DNA of 15,441 nt from contig CAJTNC010000038.1 in NCBI GenBank assembly GCA_910577955.1, positions 1 to 15,441 of the forward strand, given 5' to 3'. This document shows, one piece after another, positions 7,091 through 14,211 of this stretch. The notes under the pieces were generated by a model that searched no databases, was not told where the DNA came from, and worked only from the letters and a program-made list of their open reading frames with translations. The translations under genes were made by a program, and so were the position numbers. Positions within the stretch are counted from its first letter, which is position 1. Each line of letters starts with the position of its first letter. The DNA comes from an uncultured Lachnospiraceae bacterium. GTDB lineage: Bacteria > Bacillota > Clostridia > Lachnospirales > Lachnospiraceae.

Positions 7091-8330
7091 AGTGGTATCT
7101 GAACTGATTGTAAATATCCTGCGGGTTCTGCTGATCAGGAAAATGATGGAGCTGTTTCTGGCCGCAGCTGATGAAAACGGAAAAAAGATCGGAGCGGGAT
7201 TTGTATGCTATTATCTGCTGACCATCGCTCTGTACAATATTTTCAACATATCAGTGCCATACGGTATCTGTAATTATCTGGGTATCGCGGGACTGACTTT
7301 TCTTTATCAGGGAACATGGAAAAAGCGGGTCTGGGTATCGTTAGCGATATTTGCTACAGATCTGGCATGTGCTCTTGTCGTTTATTTTGCTTTTTCACAG
7401 AAGTATTTCGGGCACCAGCAGGCAGTTCGGACGCTTTTGCTCTTGATCTGCGTCACATTGATCAGTCATATCGCATATCCGGCGGACAGCGGGGAAATCG
7501 TGTTTGATAAAAGGCAGATATTTATTTTGATCATGATTCCTGCGGCAAGCGTACTTATTTTATGTGTTTTGCTGTATGGGAGATATGAGGGGACGGCGGC
7601 CGCGTTGATTAGTATATCCATACTTATCATCAATCTGGGCATATTTTATCTCTATCATATGATGGCCGAAAACTATAGGAATTTAAGGGAAAATGATATC
7701 TACAGACAGCAGACATCCATCTACCGCAACCAGTTGGACGTGATCATGGAATCGCAGGGGCGTATCCGGGCGTTGAGGCATGACATGAAAAATCACATCA
7801 TGGCGCTTCAGATGCTTTTGCAGAAAAAGGATTTGGAGGAAGCCGGCAGGTATCTCGGCTCCATGCAGGATTTTATGACGAATCCGTCAGAATATGTTGT
7901 CACAGGAAACGAATCCGTCGACGGTTTGTTGAACTATAAGCTGCAGAGGGCAAATGAGATCCTGAAGGTGGTGGAGGCAAAGGTAAATATACCGGAAAAA
8001 CTGATGCTGCATTCTTTTGACTTAAACGTGGTGTTGGGGAATCTGCTTGACAATGCCATAGAGGCGGCAGTCCGGACAGAAGAAAAAGAACTGAAAATAG
8101 CAATCAGGCTTGAGAAGGGGATCCTGTTTATCCATATCCGCAATAGTTGTCAGGGGATTGCAGACGGAAGGGTGGAACGCCCAAGAACCACGAAGGAGGA
8201 TGCGCCGAACCATGGAATCGGTCTGGGCAATGTGCGGCGAATCATTGAAAAATATCATGGAGACATGGATCTGGTGTGTGAAAACGGATGTATGGAAACA
8301 GATATCATCATGTACATAAAGGAACTCTGA
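7077..8330 (+). CDS. GHKL sensor histidine kinase, second system
   Basis: Membrane sensor kinase of 417 residues and partner of the overlapping LytTR regulator. The N-terminal half (to about 195) holds about six hydrophobic helices. The helical linker that follows contains NLRENDIYRQQ. The H-box is RIRALRHDMKNH with H235, the N-box is GNLLDNAIEAA (321-331) and the G-box is NHGIGLGNV (378-386), all intact. The motif set is that of the HPK10/GHKL class that senses peptides or cell-wall signals with its membrane helices. GGAGAG lies 9 bases before the start, inside the regulator gene. Gene order here is regulator then kinase, the reverse of the 3002-5010 pair. Confidence 0.92.
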   Translation: MVTYRVVSELIVNILRVLLIRKMMELFLAAADENGKKIGAGFVCYYLLTIALYNIFNISVPYGICNYLGIAGLTFLYQGTWKKRVWVSLAIFATDLACALVVYFAFSQKYFGHQQAVRTLLLLICVTLISHIAYPADSGEIVFDKRQIFILIMIPAASVLILCVLLYGRYEGTAAALISISILIINLGIFYLYHMMAENYRNLRENDIYRQQTSIYRNQLDVIMESQGRIRALRHDMKNHIMALQMLLQKKDLEEAGRYLGSMQDFMTNPSEYVVTGNESVDGLLNYKLQRANEILKVVEAKVNIPEKLMLHSFDLNVVLGNLLDNAIEAAVRTEEKELKIAIRLEKGILFIHIRNSCQGIADGRVERPRTTKEDAPNHGIGLGNVRRIIEKYHGDMDLVCENGCMETDIIMYIKEL

Positions 8331-8339
8331 TCTAGCTGA

Positions 8340-8402
8340 TTCCGGCAAAAATATGGTTTGATTTCGCCAAAATCCAAAAGAACTCTGTTTTTGTGGTATG
8401 CT
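8340..8402 (+). promoter_or_regulatory. Candidate regulated promoter of the lipoprotein-ABC operon
   Basis: TTCCGGCAAAAATATG (8340-8355) matches the first repeat of the 5021 promoter at 12 of 16 positions. A weaker second copy, with GCCAAAAT, starts 21 bases later at 8361. TGTGGTAT (8392-8399) then recurs exactly as in the 5072 promoter, giving a -10 TATGCT at 8397-8402. The distance from the first repeat to TGTGGTAT agrees with the other promoter to within one base. This common plan suggests control by one or both LytTR regulators; binding is inferred. Confidence 0.42.
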
Positions 8403-8445
8403 TTGTACAACATAAAAAAAGGGATCTTGTTTGGGAGGTATCAGT

Positions 8446-9651
8446 ATGAGAAGAAATCATTTATTCTTAACGATGGCAGCAATACTTTGCGCCCTTGGCC
8501 TTACCGGCTGTCAAAAAGCGCCGGATGCGGTGGAGGAAAACGGCATAATGCACGCTCAGGGCGATATGGAAAGACAGGTGCAGGACATTGCTGCGGCAGG
8601 CTCACAGGAGCAGACGCAAGCGGGAGGCGGGCGTGACAGGGAGGCAGGTCAATATCAGGGCACAGTAGGCACAGGCGATAATATAATAAGCATAAACGCC
8701 GAAATTCCCGCGCTGCCTGATCAACTGTATATCATGACGTTAAAGCCCGATGAAAGGCTTGACGGAGACACGCTGCTCGCCTTCCTCGACGGCGAAAGCG
8801 GCAGTATAGAGGATACTTCACAGGAATATTTAAAAGAGATAGAAGAGAATGACAGATCCAACAGCACCCCTGACGGAAACGGCGAAAGGTTTTTATATTC
8901 CAGATTCGGTGACCGCAGCGCGAATCGGCTTGGCGACGGGAAAAAGGAGGCGTCCTTTTCGGGCCATACGTCGGCGTATTATGTGGATCATGGGTTGAGG
9001 GAAAAATATTTCGAGGTGTACAGCAAGGATGACGGAGAAACGCTCATTCCTCCGGAAAGGATGGGCGATGGCAGCTTTTCGGCAAACGAAGCAGCGGAAA
9101 TACTGTTGGACAAGCTGAAAGCCGTGGGAGTGAGTGAGCTTGTTTTTCGGAAAATATACTATATTGAAGGCGGTGATTACGGCTTTTACCAGATGGAGTT
9201 TGTGCCCGCCTATGATGGAATCGCGGTGGACATCGGAGCCGACAGCTATGCGCTTGGGCAGGTTTCTCCCAATGGGTATGCAATTGTTTCGAAGGAGGGC
9301 GTGGCGGAGGTCTTTCTTTCAGATTTCTGCGCAAAGGCGGCGGATAAAGAGCCTGTCACGGCGATTTCTTTTGAGCAGGTTTTGGATATACTGGAACAGT
9401 ATTTGGATGGCGGCATGCTGGAATCGGATGGCACGATCTTATACGATAGAGTGGAATTAAATTATTATCCGGTGCCAAATCCTGCGCCTGCTTTGGACGA
9501 GATAGAGTATAAACAGGAATTGGTGCTTACGCCCATATGGCATATCTATATGCCCCTTGACGAATATGTGGAGGGAGGCTGCGGAGATGCCGTGGGGCCG
9601 GTCCACATATGTGTGAATGCGGTCACAGGGGAACTGGAAGAGGCGGATTAG
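8446..9651 (+). CDS. Lipoprotein of unknown function linked to an ABC transporter
   Basis: Predicted exported lipoprotein of 401 residues. The signal peptide ends in the lipobox LTGC with Cys22. A Gln/Glu/Gly-rich linker follows (about 23-70), then a folded domain with an early ISINAEIPALPD segment. There are several Asp/Glu/Tyr-rich stretches and a C-terminal part with LTPIWHIYMPLDE. The frame is open from a TTG at 8431, but the ATG at 8446 is chosen because GGGAGG (8433-8438) lies 7 bases before it. No family is assigned with certainty; it resembles uncharacterised lipoproteins of clostridial ABC loci. As first gene before three permeases and an E-loop ATPase it occupies the place a LanI-type immunity lipoprotein would, though it is much longer than most of those. 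It could bind the substrate outside the membrane. Confidence 0.82.
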   Translation: MRRNHLFLTMAAILCALGLTGCQKAPDAVEENGIMHAQGDMERQVQDIAAAGSQEQTQAGGGRDREAGQYQGTVGTGDNIISINAEIPALPDQLYIMTLKPDERLDGDTLLAFLDGESGSIEDTSQEYLKEIEENDRSNSTPDGNGERFLYSRFGDRSANRLGDGKKEASFSGHTSAYYVDHGLREKYFEVYSKDDGETLIPPERMGDGSFSANEAAEILLDKLKAVGVSELVFRKIYYIEGGDYGFYQMEFVPAYDGIAVDIGADSYALGQVSPNGYAIVSKEGVAEVFLSDFCAKAADKEPVTAISFEQVLDILEQYLDGGMLESDGTILYDRVELNYYPVPNPAPALDEIEYKQELVLTPIWHIYMPLDEYVEGGCGDAVGPVHICVNAVTGELEEAD

Positions 9652-9693
9652 GAACCGTGAGGCGGGAAAGTGATAGAGGGTGTGTGAAGGCAT

Positions 9694-10452
9694 ATGAAAT
9701 TTCTATGGATGGATGTCAAAAGAAGTTTTGCGACTCCGGGATTTTTGGCGGGCATTTTGGGGCTCGGGGCATTGCTTGTGTATAATTTTGTCACGGAATC
9801 GCTTCATTCGGGGAGTCCCTATTATGCGATTGTGAATATACTGGCCGCATCGGGTTTTACCGTGTTTCCGGTGCTGGGGTATGCGGCTCGCTTTTGCGGG
9901 GAGTATGAGAGCGGGTATTACAGGATGATTCTTGCCCGGATGAAACCGCAGAGATTTGCCAGAATACGGATCATCAGCGTGTCGTTGTCCGGAGGAGTCA
10001 TCGTTGCGCTTCCCTATCTTCTCGTATGCCTTGCGGCTGTGTATCTGGAGTCGCCGGAGGTGGCCAATGCCAACCTTCTGGGACTGGACGCTTCGGGCGT
10101 GAATGTTTTGAGGATGGAGGCAGATATCGAGATGGTTGTGATAGGTCAGACCTATGGACTTGGCGTAATGGTGGCAGTCAAGGTGGTGCTGGGTTTTCTG
10201 TTCGGGGCCGCATGGGCTTTGGCGGGCCTTGCGTTTGCGGTGTGGATGCCCAATAAGTATGTGGCACTGCTGGCCCCCTTCGTCCTGTATCAATCCCTTT
10301 ATATCTTGATGCCGGGTTGTCTGAATCCCGCCCTGTTAGTGCGCGGGGACGATGCAGGCCATGTGTTGTCGATTGCAGCGGAGTGTGTCTGGCTTTTTGC
10401 CGCTGCGGTGGCTGTCATGGCGGGATTTGGGAGGAGATGCAGGGATGAGTAA
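9694..10452 (+). CDS. ABC-2 type permease-like membrane protein, first of three
   Basis: Integral membrane protein of 252 residues with about six helices: roughly 16-33, 42-64, 95-117, 155-182, 187-208 and 225-245. The start MKFLWMDVKRSF followed by a first helix is typical of small ABC-2 permeases of the LanE/LanG/BcrB type. GEYESGYYRMILARMKP (about 69-85) sits after the second helix like the conserved cytoplasmic coupling segment of that group. The start is 42 bases after the lipoprotein stop. The ribosome site is modest, with GAAGG very close to the ATG and AGAGGG further away. The last 8 bases overlap the next gene. It probably forms the channel with the two following proteins. Confidence 0.75.
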   Translation: MKFLWMDVKRSFATPGFLAGILGLGALLVYNFVTESLHSGSPYYAIVNILAASGFTVFPVLGYAARFCGEYESGYYRMILARMKPQRFARIRIISVSLSGGVIVALPYLLVCLAAVYLESPEVANANLLGLDASGVNVLRMEADIEMVVIGQTYGLGVMVAVKVVLGFLFGAAWALAGLAFAVWMPNKYVALLAPFVLYQSLYILMPGCLNPALLVRGDDAGHVLSIAAECVWLFAAAVAVMAGFGRRCRDE

Positions 10453-11260
10453 GGGCATAAGAATTGCCAAGGCAATCCGGATCGCCTTTTGGATGCTGCG
10501 GCAGGAGATGGGGAGTGTCCGGACGATCATGGGGTATCTGTTGGGAATGACATTTCTGGCGCTGGGAGCGAACGACTTTTTGCGGTATGCAATGGAGATG
10601 AGAGAACCCGTCAATGTTTGTGAAACCTTTATTGTCACCTCAAATCAGGGGATGGCGTGCAGGCTCTGGGTTCTGGGCTATCTGTTGGTCATAGGGGATG
10701 CGCCTTTTGTCAAAGGGAATACCTATATGGTACTGTATCGCAGCGGCAGACGGGTCTGGAATGCAGGTATGCTGTTTTATGTTTTCCTGCAGGCGCTTTT
10801 GTATATCCTGTGTCTTGCAGCCGTTTCCGTCGCAGCCGGCATTCCGTTTGGATTTTCCGGGAAACTTTGGAGCAGTCCCGTCTATATGCTGGCAACCGCT
10901 GCCTCGAATGCGATGGCGGAAAAATACCATATTTATTTTGAAGGTGCGGCAATGATGGAATATATGACAGTTTTTCGGGCCTTTGGCATTACCTTTTTAT
11001 ATATGCTTTGCTATTTTGTTTTTCTGGGGGTTCTTTTGTATCTCTGCAGCCTTGCGCTCGGCGGTTTTTGGGGATTGGCAGCAGTGTCAGCGGCGCATTT
11101 GGGAGGCGTTGTGTTATCCTTTGCCGGCAGGCTGCATTCGAGCCCGGTATACTATGTGGACAGCGCCGGCAGTCACTGGAGGTACCCTTGCCGGATGCTG
11201 GTTTTCATCCTGATTATGACAGCGGTGTCATTAGTTGCCGTGAAGAGGGCGGATATCTGA
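10445..11260 (+). CDS. ABC-2 type permease-like membrane protein, second of three
   Basis: Membrane protein of 271 residues with about six hydrophobic helices. An amphipathic start (KGIRIAKAIRIAF) precedes the first of them. GDAPFVKGNTYMVLYRSGR follows the second helix and looks like the coupling segment of a permease that meets the ATPase. The open frame reaches back to 10352. The ATG at 10445 is preferred because a purine-rich GGGAGGAGATG stretch precedes it and the longer form would run through most of the last 100 bases of the upstream permease gene. It overlaps that gene by 8 bases. Base composition here is clearly more GC-rich than in the flanking dlt and methyltransferase parts. Confidence 0.75.
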   Translation: MSKGIRIAKAIRIAFWMLRQEMGSVRTIMGYLLGMTFLALGANDFLRYAMEMREPVNVCETFIVTSNQGMACRLWVLGYLLVIGDAPFVKGNTYMVLYRSGRRVWNAGMLFYVFLQALLYILCLAAVSVAAGIPFGFSGKLWSSPVYMLATAASNAMAEKYHIYFEGAAMMEYMTVFRAFGITFLYMLCYFVFLGVLLYLCSLALGGFWGLAAVSAAHLGGVVLSFAGRLHSSPVYYVDSAGSHWRYPCRMLVFILIMTAVSLVAVKRADI

Positions 11261-11291
11261 TATGCAAATAGACGAAACAGAGAGGTGCATT

Positions 11292-11930
11292 ATGGAGCAG
11301 AGTATGGTTTTAAAATTTTTCGGAGGAGTTTCACAGGACGCTTCAAGTTTGGCAGTTGACTTTGAAAAGGTATTGCGTGAACTGGCGGCATGGCTTTTGC
11401 CCATTGGCGTCTGCCTGCTGGCAGAGGGGCTCCGGCTTGAAAAGTGGAGGAAAATAGAGACGCTTGCAAGTTACCGTTATGTGACGGTAAAAAAATGGTG
11501 GCGGCGGAAGTTTGCCGGAATTATGCGAAATGGCGTATTGACGGCGGCGGTTATGTTTATCATGGCAATGGCGGCCGATATCGTAAACGATGGGAAACTT
11601 TCGGATAAAAGTTTGAATGTGTTCTTTTTATGGCTTGTCCATATGATATTGACAATGACATTTTTTCTGATGCTGGATCTGACCGGAGTCAGAAAACTTG
11701 CGCCGGCAATCCTGTTGCTGTCGGAAGGGGGCACTTTTCTCGTGGGATTTTCAAATACGAGGATAGCCCGGTTTATGTACGGAATGTGGGGTATGTATTT
11801 TCAGAGTAAATGGTATTTTGAGGAGACGGGAGTCTCGGTGTTATCTTCCATTTTGTTTGAGATGGCGCTGATTGCGCTTATCTATCTGGCCGGAGGGATT
11901 TTTCTGGAGAGGAAAGGGGTTTTCGTATGA
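11292..11930 (+). CDS. ABC-2 type permease-like membrane protein, third of three
   Basis: Membrane protein of 212 residues, shorter than the two before it. The N-terminal 25 residues are soluble. About five or six helices follow, and SYRYVTVKKWWRRKF is a basic segment after the first helix that could contact the ATPase. An ATG at 11262 is also in frame. The one at 11292 is chosen because GAGAGGTG lies directly before it, while 11262 has only a poor site. The 3' end overlaps the ATPase start by 4 bases, so translation is coupled. It has no strong permease signature of its own and is assigned to the transporter by position, topology and overlap. Confidence 0.68.
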   Translation: MEQSMVLKFFGGVSQDASSLAVDFEKVLRELAAWLLPIGVCLLAEGLRLEKWRKIETLASYRYVTVKKWWRRKFAGIMRNGVLTAAVMFIMAMAADIVNDGKLSDKSLNVFFLWLVHMILTMTFFLMLDLTGVRKLAPAILLLSEGGTFLVGFSNTRIARFMYGMWGMYFQSKWYFEETGVSVLSSILFEMALIALIYLAGGIFLERKGVFV

Positions 11931-12580
11931 CAGAGATAATCAGAATTGAAAATGTAAGCAAAAAATTCGGAGATGTTACCGCCCTTGAAAATGTAGATTT
12001 GAGCATGGAGAAAGGAAAAATATACGGTATTGTCGGAAGAAACGGTTCCGGAAAAACGGTACTATTTAAACTGATCACAGGTTTTTTAAAGCCTACGAAA
12101 GGGCGGGTCACTGTTTGCGGAAAAGAGATCGGGAAGGACATAGATTTTGCGGACAATATTGGGATCATCATAGAAAATCCCGGATTTTTAAAGGGGTATA
12201 CGGGGTTTAAGAACCTGACATATTTGGCGGGCATACGCAATGTGATCGGTAAAGAGGAAATCAGGGAGAGCATGAAAAAAGTAGGACTTGACCCGGATAG
12301 CCGTAAGAAGGTTGGGAAATATTCATTAGGAATGAAACAGCGTTTGGGCATTGCTCAGGCTATCATGGAAAATCCTGAAATACTGATTCTGGACGAGCCG
12401 ATGAACAGTCTGGATAAGCAGGGGGTGGAGGAGGTCAGAGAGATTTTGATGGGACTGCGGGACGACGGAAAAACGATCATACTTGCAAGCCATAATAAAG
12501 AGGACATAGAGATCTTGTGTGATGAAGTGTACGAGATGGATCAGGGGAAATTTTATTTTGACAACTCCGATCAAAAGTAA
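11927..12580 (+). CDS. ABC ATPase of the BcrA/LanF (E-loop) type
   Basis: ATPase subunit of 217 residues driving the three upstream membrane proteins. Walker A is GRNGSGKT (37-44), the signature is YSLGM (132-136) followed by KQRLGIAQA, Walker B is ILILDEP (152-158) and the switch histidine is H189. The Q-loop position reads IIIENPGFL with E83 instead of Gln. A glutamate there (E-loop), with the SLGMKQRLGIA signature, is known from lantibiotic immunity ATPases (LanF) and BcrA. Length is that of a bare nucleotide-binding domain, without the long C-terminal extension seen in the 1916-2830 ATPase. The substrate is not known. Self-protection or resistance against an antimicrobial peptide is the best guess from the subfamily. 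Confidence 0.9.
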   Translation: MTEIIRIENVSKKFGDVTALENVDLSMEKGKIYGIVGRNGSGKTVLFKLITGFLKPTKGRVTVCGKEIGKDIDFADNIGIIIENPGFLKGYTGFKNLTYLAGIRNVIGKEEIRESMKKVGLDPDSRKKVGKYSLGMKQRLGIAQAIMENPEILILDEPMNSLDKQGVEEVREILMGLRDDGKTIILASHNKEDIEILCDEVYEMDQGKFYFDNSDQK

Positions 12581-12672
12581 TATACTTATCTACGATAAAT
12601 GTTAAGGATATCCAAAACTATCATTAACCGAAAGCATATCAATAAATTGCATTGTGAGAGAAGATTACTGTC
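12581..12672 (+). promoter_or_regulatory. Intergenic region before dltA
   Basis: The 92 bases are AT-rich, and base composition drops from that of the ABC operon. No hairpin with a T-run that would end the upstream operon was found, and no strong promoter pair was recognised. GAGAGAAG (12656-12663) is a weak ribosome site, about 9 bases from the dltA ATG. Control of dlt by its own promoter here is likely from the gene layout but not shown. Confidence 0.3.
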
Positions 12673-14210
12673 ATGACAACAATTTTGGAAAAAATAAGGG
12701 AAAATGCCGGGCAATACCCGGAACGTATCGCGTATAGTGTAGAAAATCACGGGGGGGTACTGAAGGGGCCGGCTCGTTAACATGGCATGAACTGGATCTT
12801 TATTCAGATAAGCTGGCTGCTTATCTGAATAGGTATTGTGTTACAAAAAAGCCGATAGTAGTATATGGACACAAAGATCCATATATGCTGGTTTGTTTTA
12901 TTGCTTGTGTAAAATCTGGCAGGGCATACTGTCCGGTTGATATTTCTGTTCCTTTGAGCAGGACAGAAGTGATTATTAATGAGGTGAATCCCGAATTAGT
13001 ATTAACAACCGAGGCACTTATGCTGTCTAATGATCAAATTTTGACGAAAAAACAAATTTCGGAGATCATCGAAAAGGAAATTTCTACGATTCCTCAAAAT
13101 GAATACGTTTCAGCAGAAGATGTGTTTTATATTATTTTTACTTCCGGCAGTACCGGAGTGCCCAAAGGAGTCCAAATTACGAGAGACTGTTTGGATCATT
13201 TTATTATGTGGGCAGTAAGTCTTGGAAATCAGCTTCGGGAAAATAAGCATTACATTTTCTTAAATCAGGCGCCTTTTTCTTTCGATTTATCAGTCATGGA
13301 TTTGTATCTTTCCCTGTACATGGGAGGAACCTTGTGGGCATTAAAAAAGGATATTCAGGGAGATATGAAAAGTCTTATTCAGTCACTTGAATGTTCCGGC
13401 GCCAATGTTTGGGTTTCTACCCCTTCTTTTGCGGATGTCTGTCTGGCTGATAAGAAGTTTTCGGAAAATATATTGCCAAATCTGGATTTATTTCTTTTTT
13501 GTGGGGAGACTTTGACCAATCGCACTGTGGAAAAGCTTGAAACTGCTTTTCCGAGAGCAACTATCGTAAACACATATGGGCCAACGGAATCCACAGTCGC
13601 AGTAACGGAAGTGGAAGTCACCCCTCAGGTCAGAGGACAATTCAATCCGCTGCCCGTGGGAAAAGCCAAATCAGGAACCTGGATTTTGATTATGGATGAG
13701 CAGGGAAATGTAGTCCCGGATGGGGAAAAGGGTGAAATTATTATAGTCGGGGATTCTGTCAGTATAGGCTACTGGAATAATCCGGTACTTACCGGTAAAG
13801 TCTTTGGAACATATAACATAGACGGGATAACGTATAGACTGTATCATACCGGAGACAAAGGGTACAAAAAGGAAGGACAATTATTTTATTGCGGCAGAAT
13901 AGACTTTCAGATTAAGCTGCATGGATATCGTATAGAAATAGAGGATATAGAAAGCAATTTAATGAAGCTGGAAAGTATAAGCAAAGTTGCCGTGACGCCT
14001 GTTTATCGGGAAGGCCAGGTAAAAAGCTTAAATGCATATATTGTTTCGAAGCGGGAAGTGAGTAATTCTTTCTCGGAAGCACAGCGAATCAGGGCCGAGC
14101 TAAAAGCGTTTTTGCCGGAATATATGATTCCTAAAAAAATTATATTCAAGGATCAGCTTCCAATGACGAATAACGGAAAGGTTGACAGAAAAGCATTGGG
14201 AGGAATATAA
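12673..14210 (+). pseudogene. dltA: D-alanine--D-alanyl carrier protein ligase, frameshifted
   Basis: DltA activates D-alanine with ATP and loads it on the carrier DltC for teichoic acid D-alanylation. Here it is split. An ATG at 12673 opens a 35-codon frame (MTTILEKIRENAGQYPERIA...) that stops at 12778. DltA sequence continues in another frame with GSLTWHELDLYSDKLAAYL and stays open to 14210; its first ATG is at 12885. One extra G in the run at 12751-12757 joins both into a protein of about 512 residues, normal for DltA. Numbered that way, TSGSTG lies at 157-162. NQAPFSFDLSVMDLY, NTYGPTESTVAV, TGDKGY, GRIDFQIKLHGYRIE and the catalytic lysine in NGKVDRKAL (about 503) all follow intact. As written, the 12885-14210 product would lack about 71 N-terminal residues. 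Causes may be a base-call or assembly error in the G-run, real inactivation, or phase variation. Confidence 0.82.
12751..12757 (+). repeat. G7 homopolymer at the dltA frameshift
   Basis: Seven consecutive G lie inside the short window (12738-12777) where both dltA frames are open, so the shift must fall here or at the nearby GGGG (12765-12768). Adding one G, or a -1 slip on GGG, restores HGGGTEGAGSLTWHE. Short G-runs are common sites of sequencing indels and of slipped-strand switching. Confidence 0.7.
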
Positions 14211-14211
14211 A

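Noticed and set aside
3002..8330. Complete agr-type quorum-sensing locus
   Set aside because: Kinases and regulators are AgrC/AgrA-like, but no AgrB-type protease or AgrD-type peptide gene was found in the window.
8022..8348. 108-codon minus-strand frame opposite the second kinase
   Set aside because: Antisense to the conserved N-box and G-box of the kinase; no independent coding signs.
9703..10293. 196-codon minus-strand frame opposite the first permease gene
   Set aside because: It is a His/Arg/Lys-rich shadow of a GC-rich gene whose plus strand gives a coherent membrane protein.
12751..12780. Programmed -1 ribosomal frameshift in dltA
   Set aside because: A -1 slip on the G-run would give the right frame, but there is no clean slippery heptamer or evident downstream structure, and DltA is not known to use recoding; an indel or phase switch is simpler.
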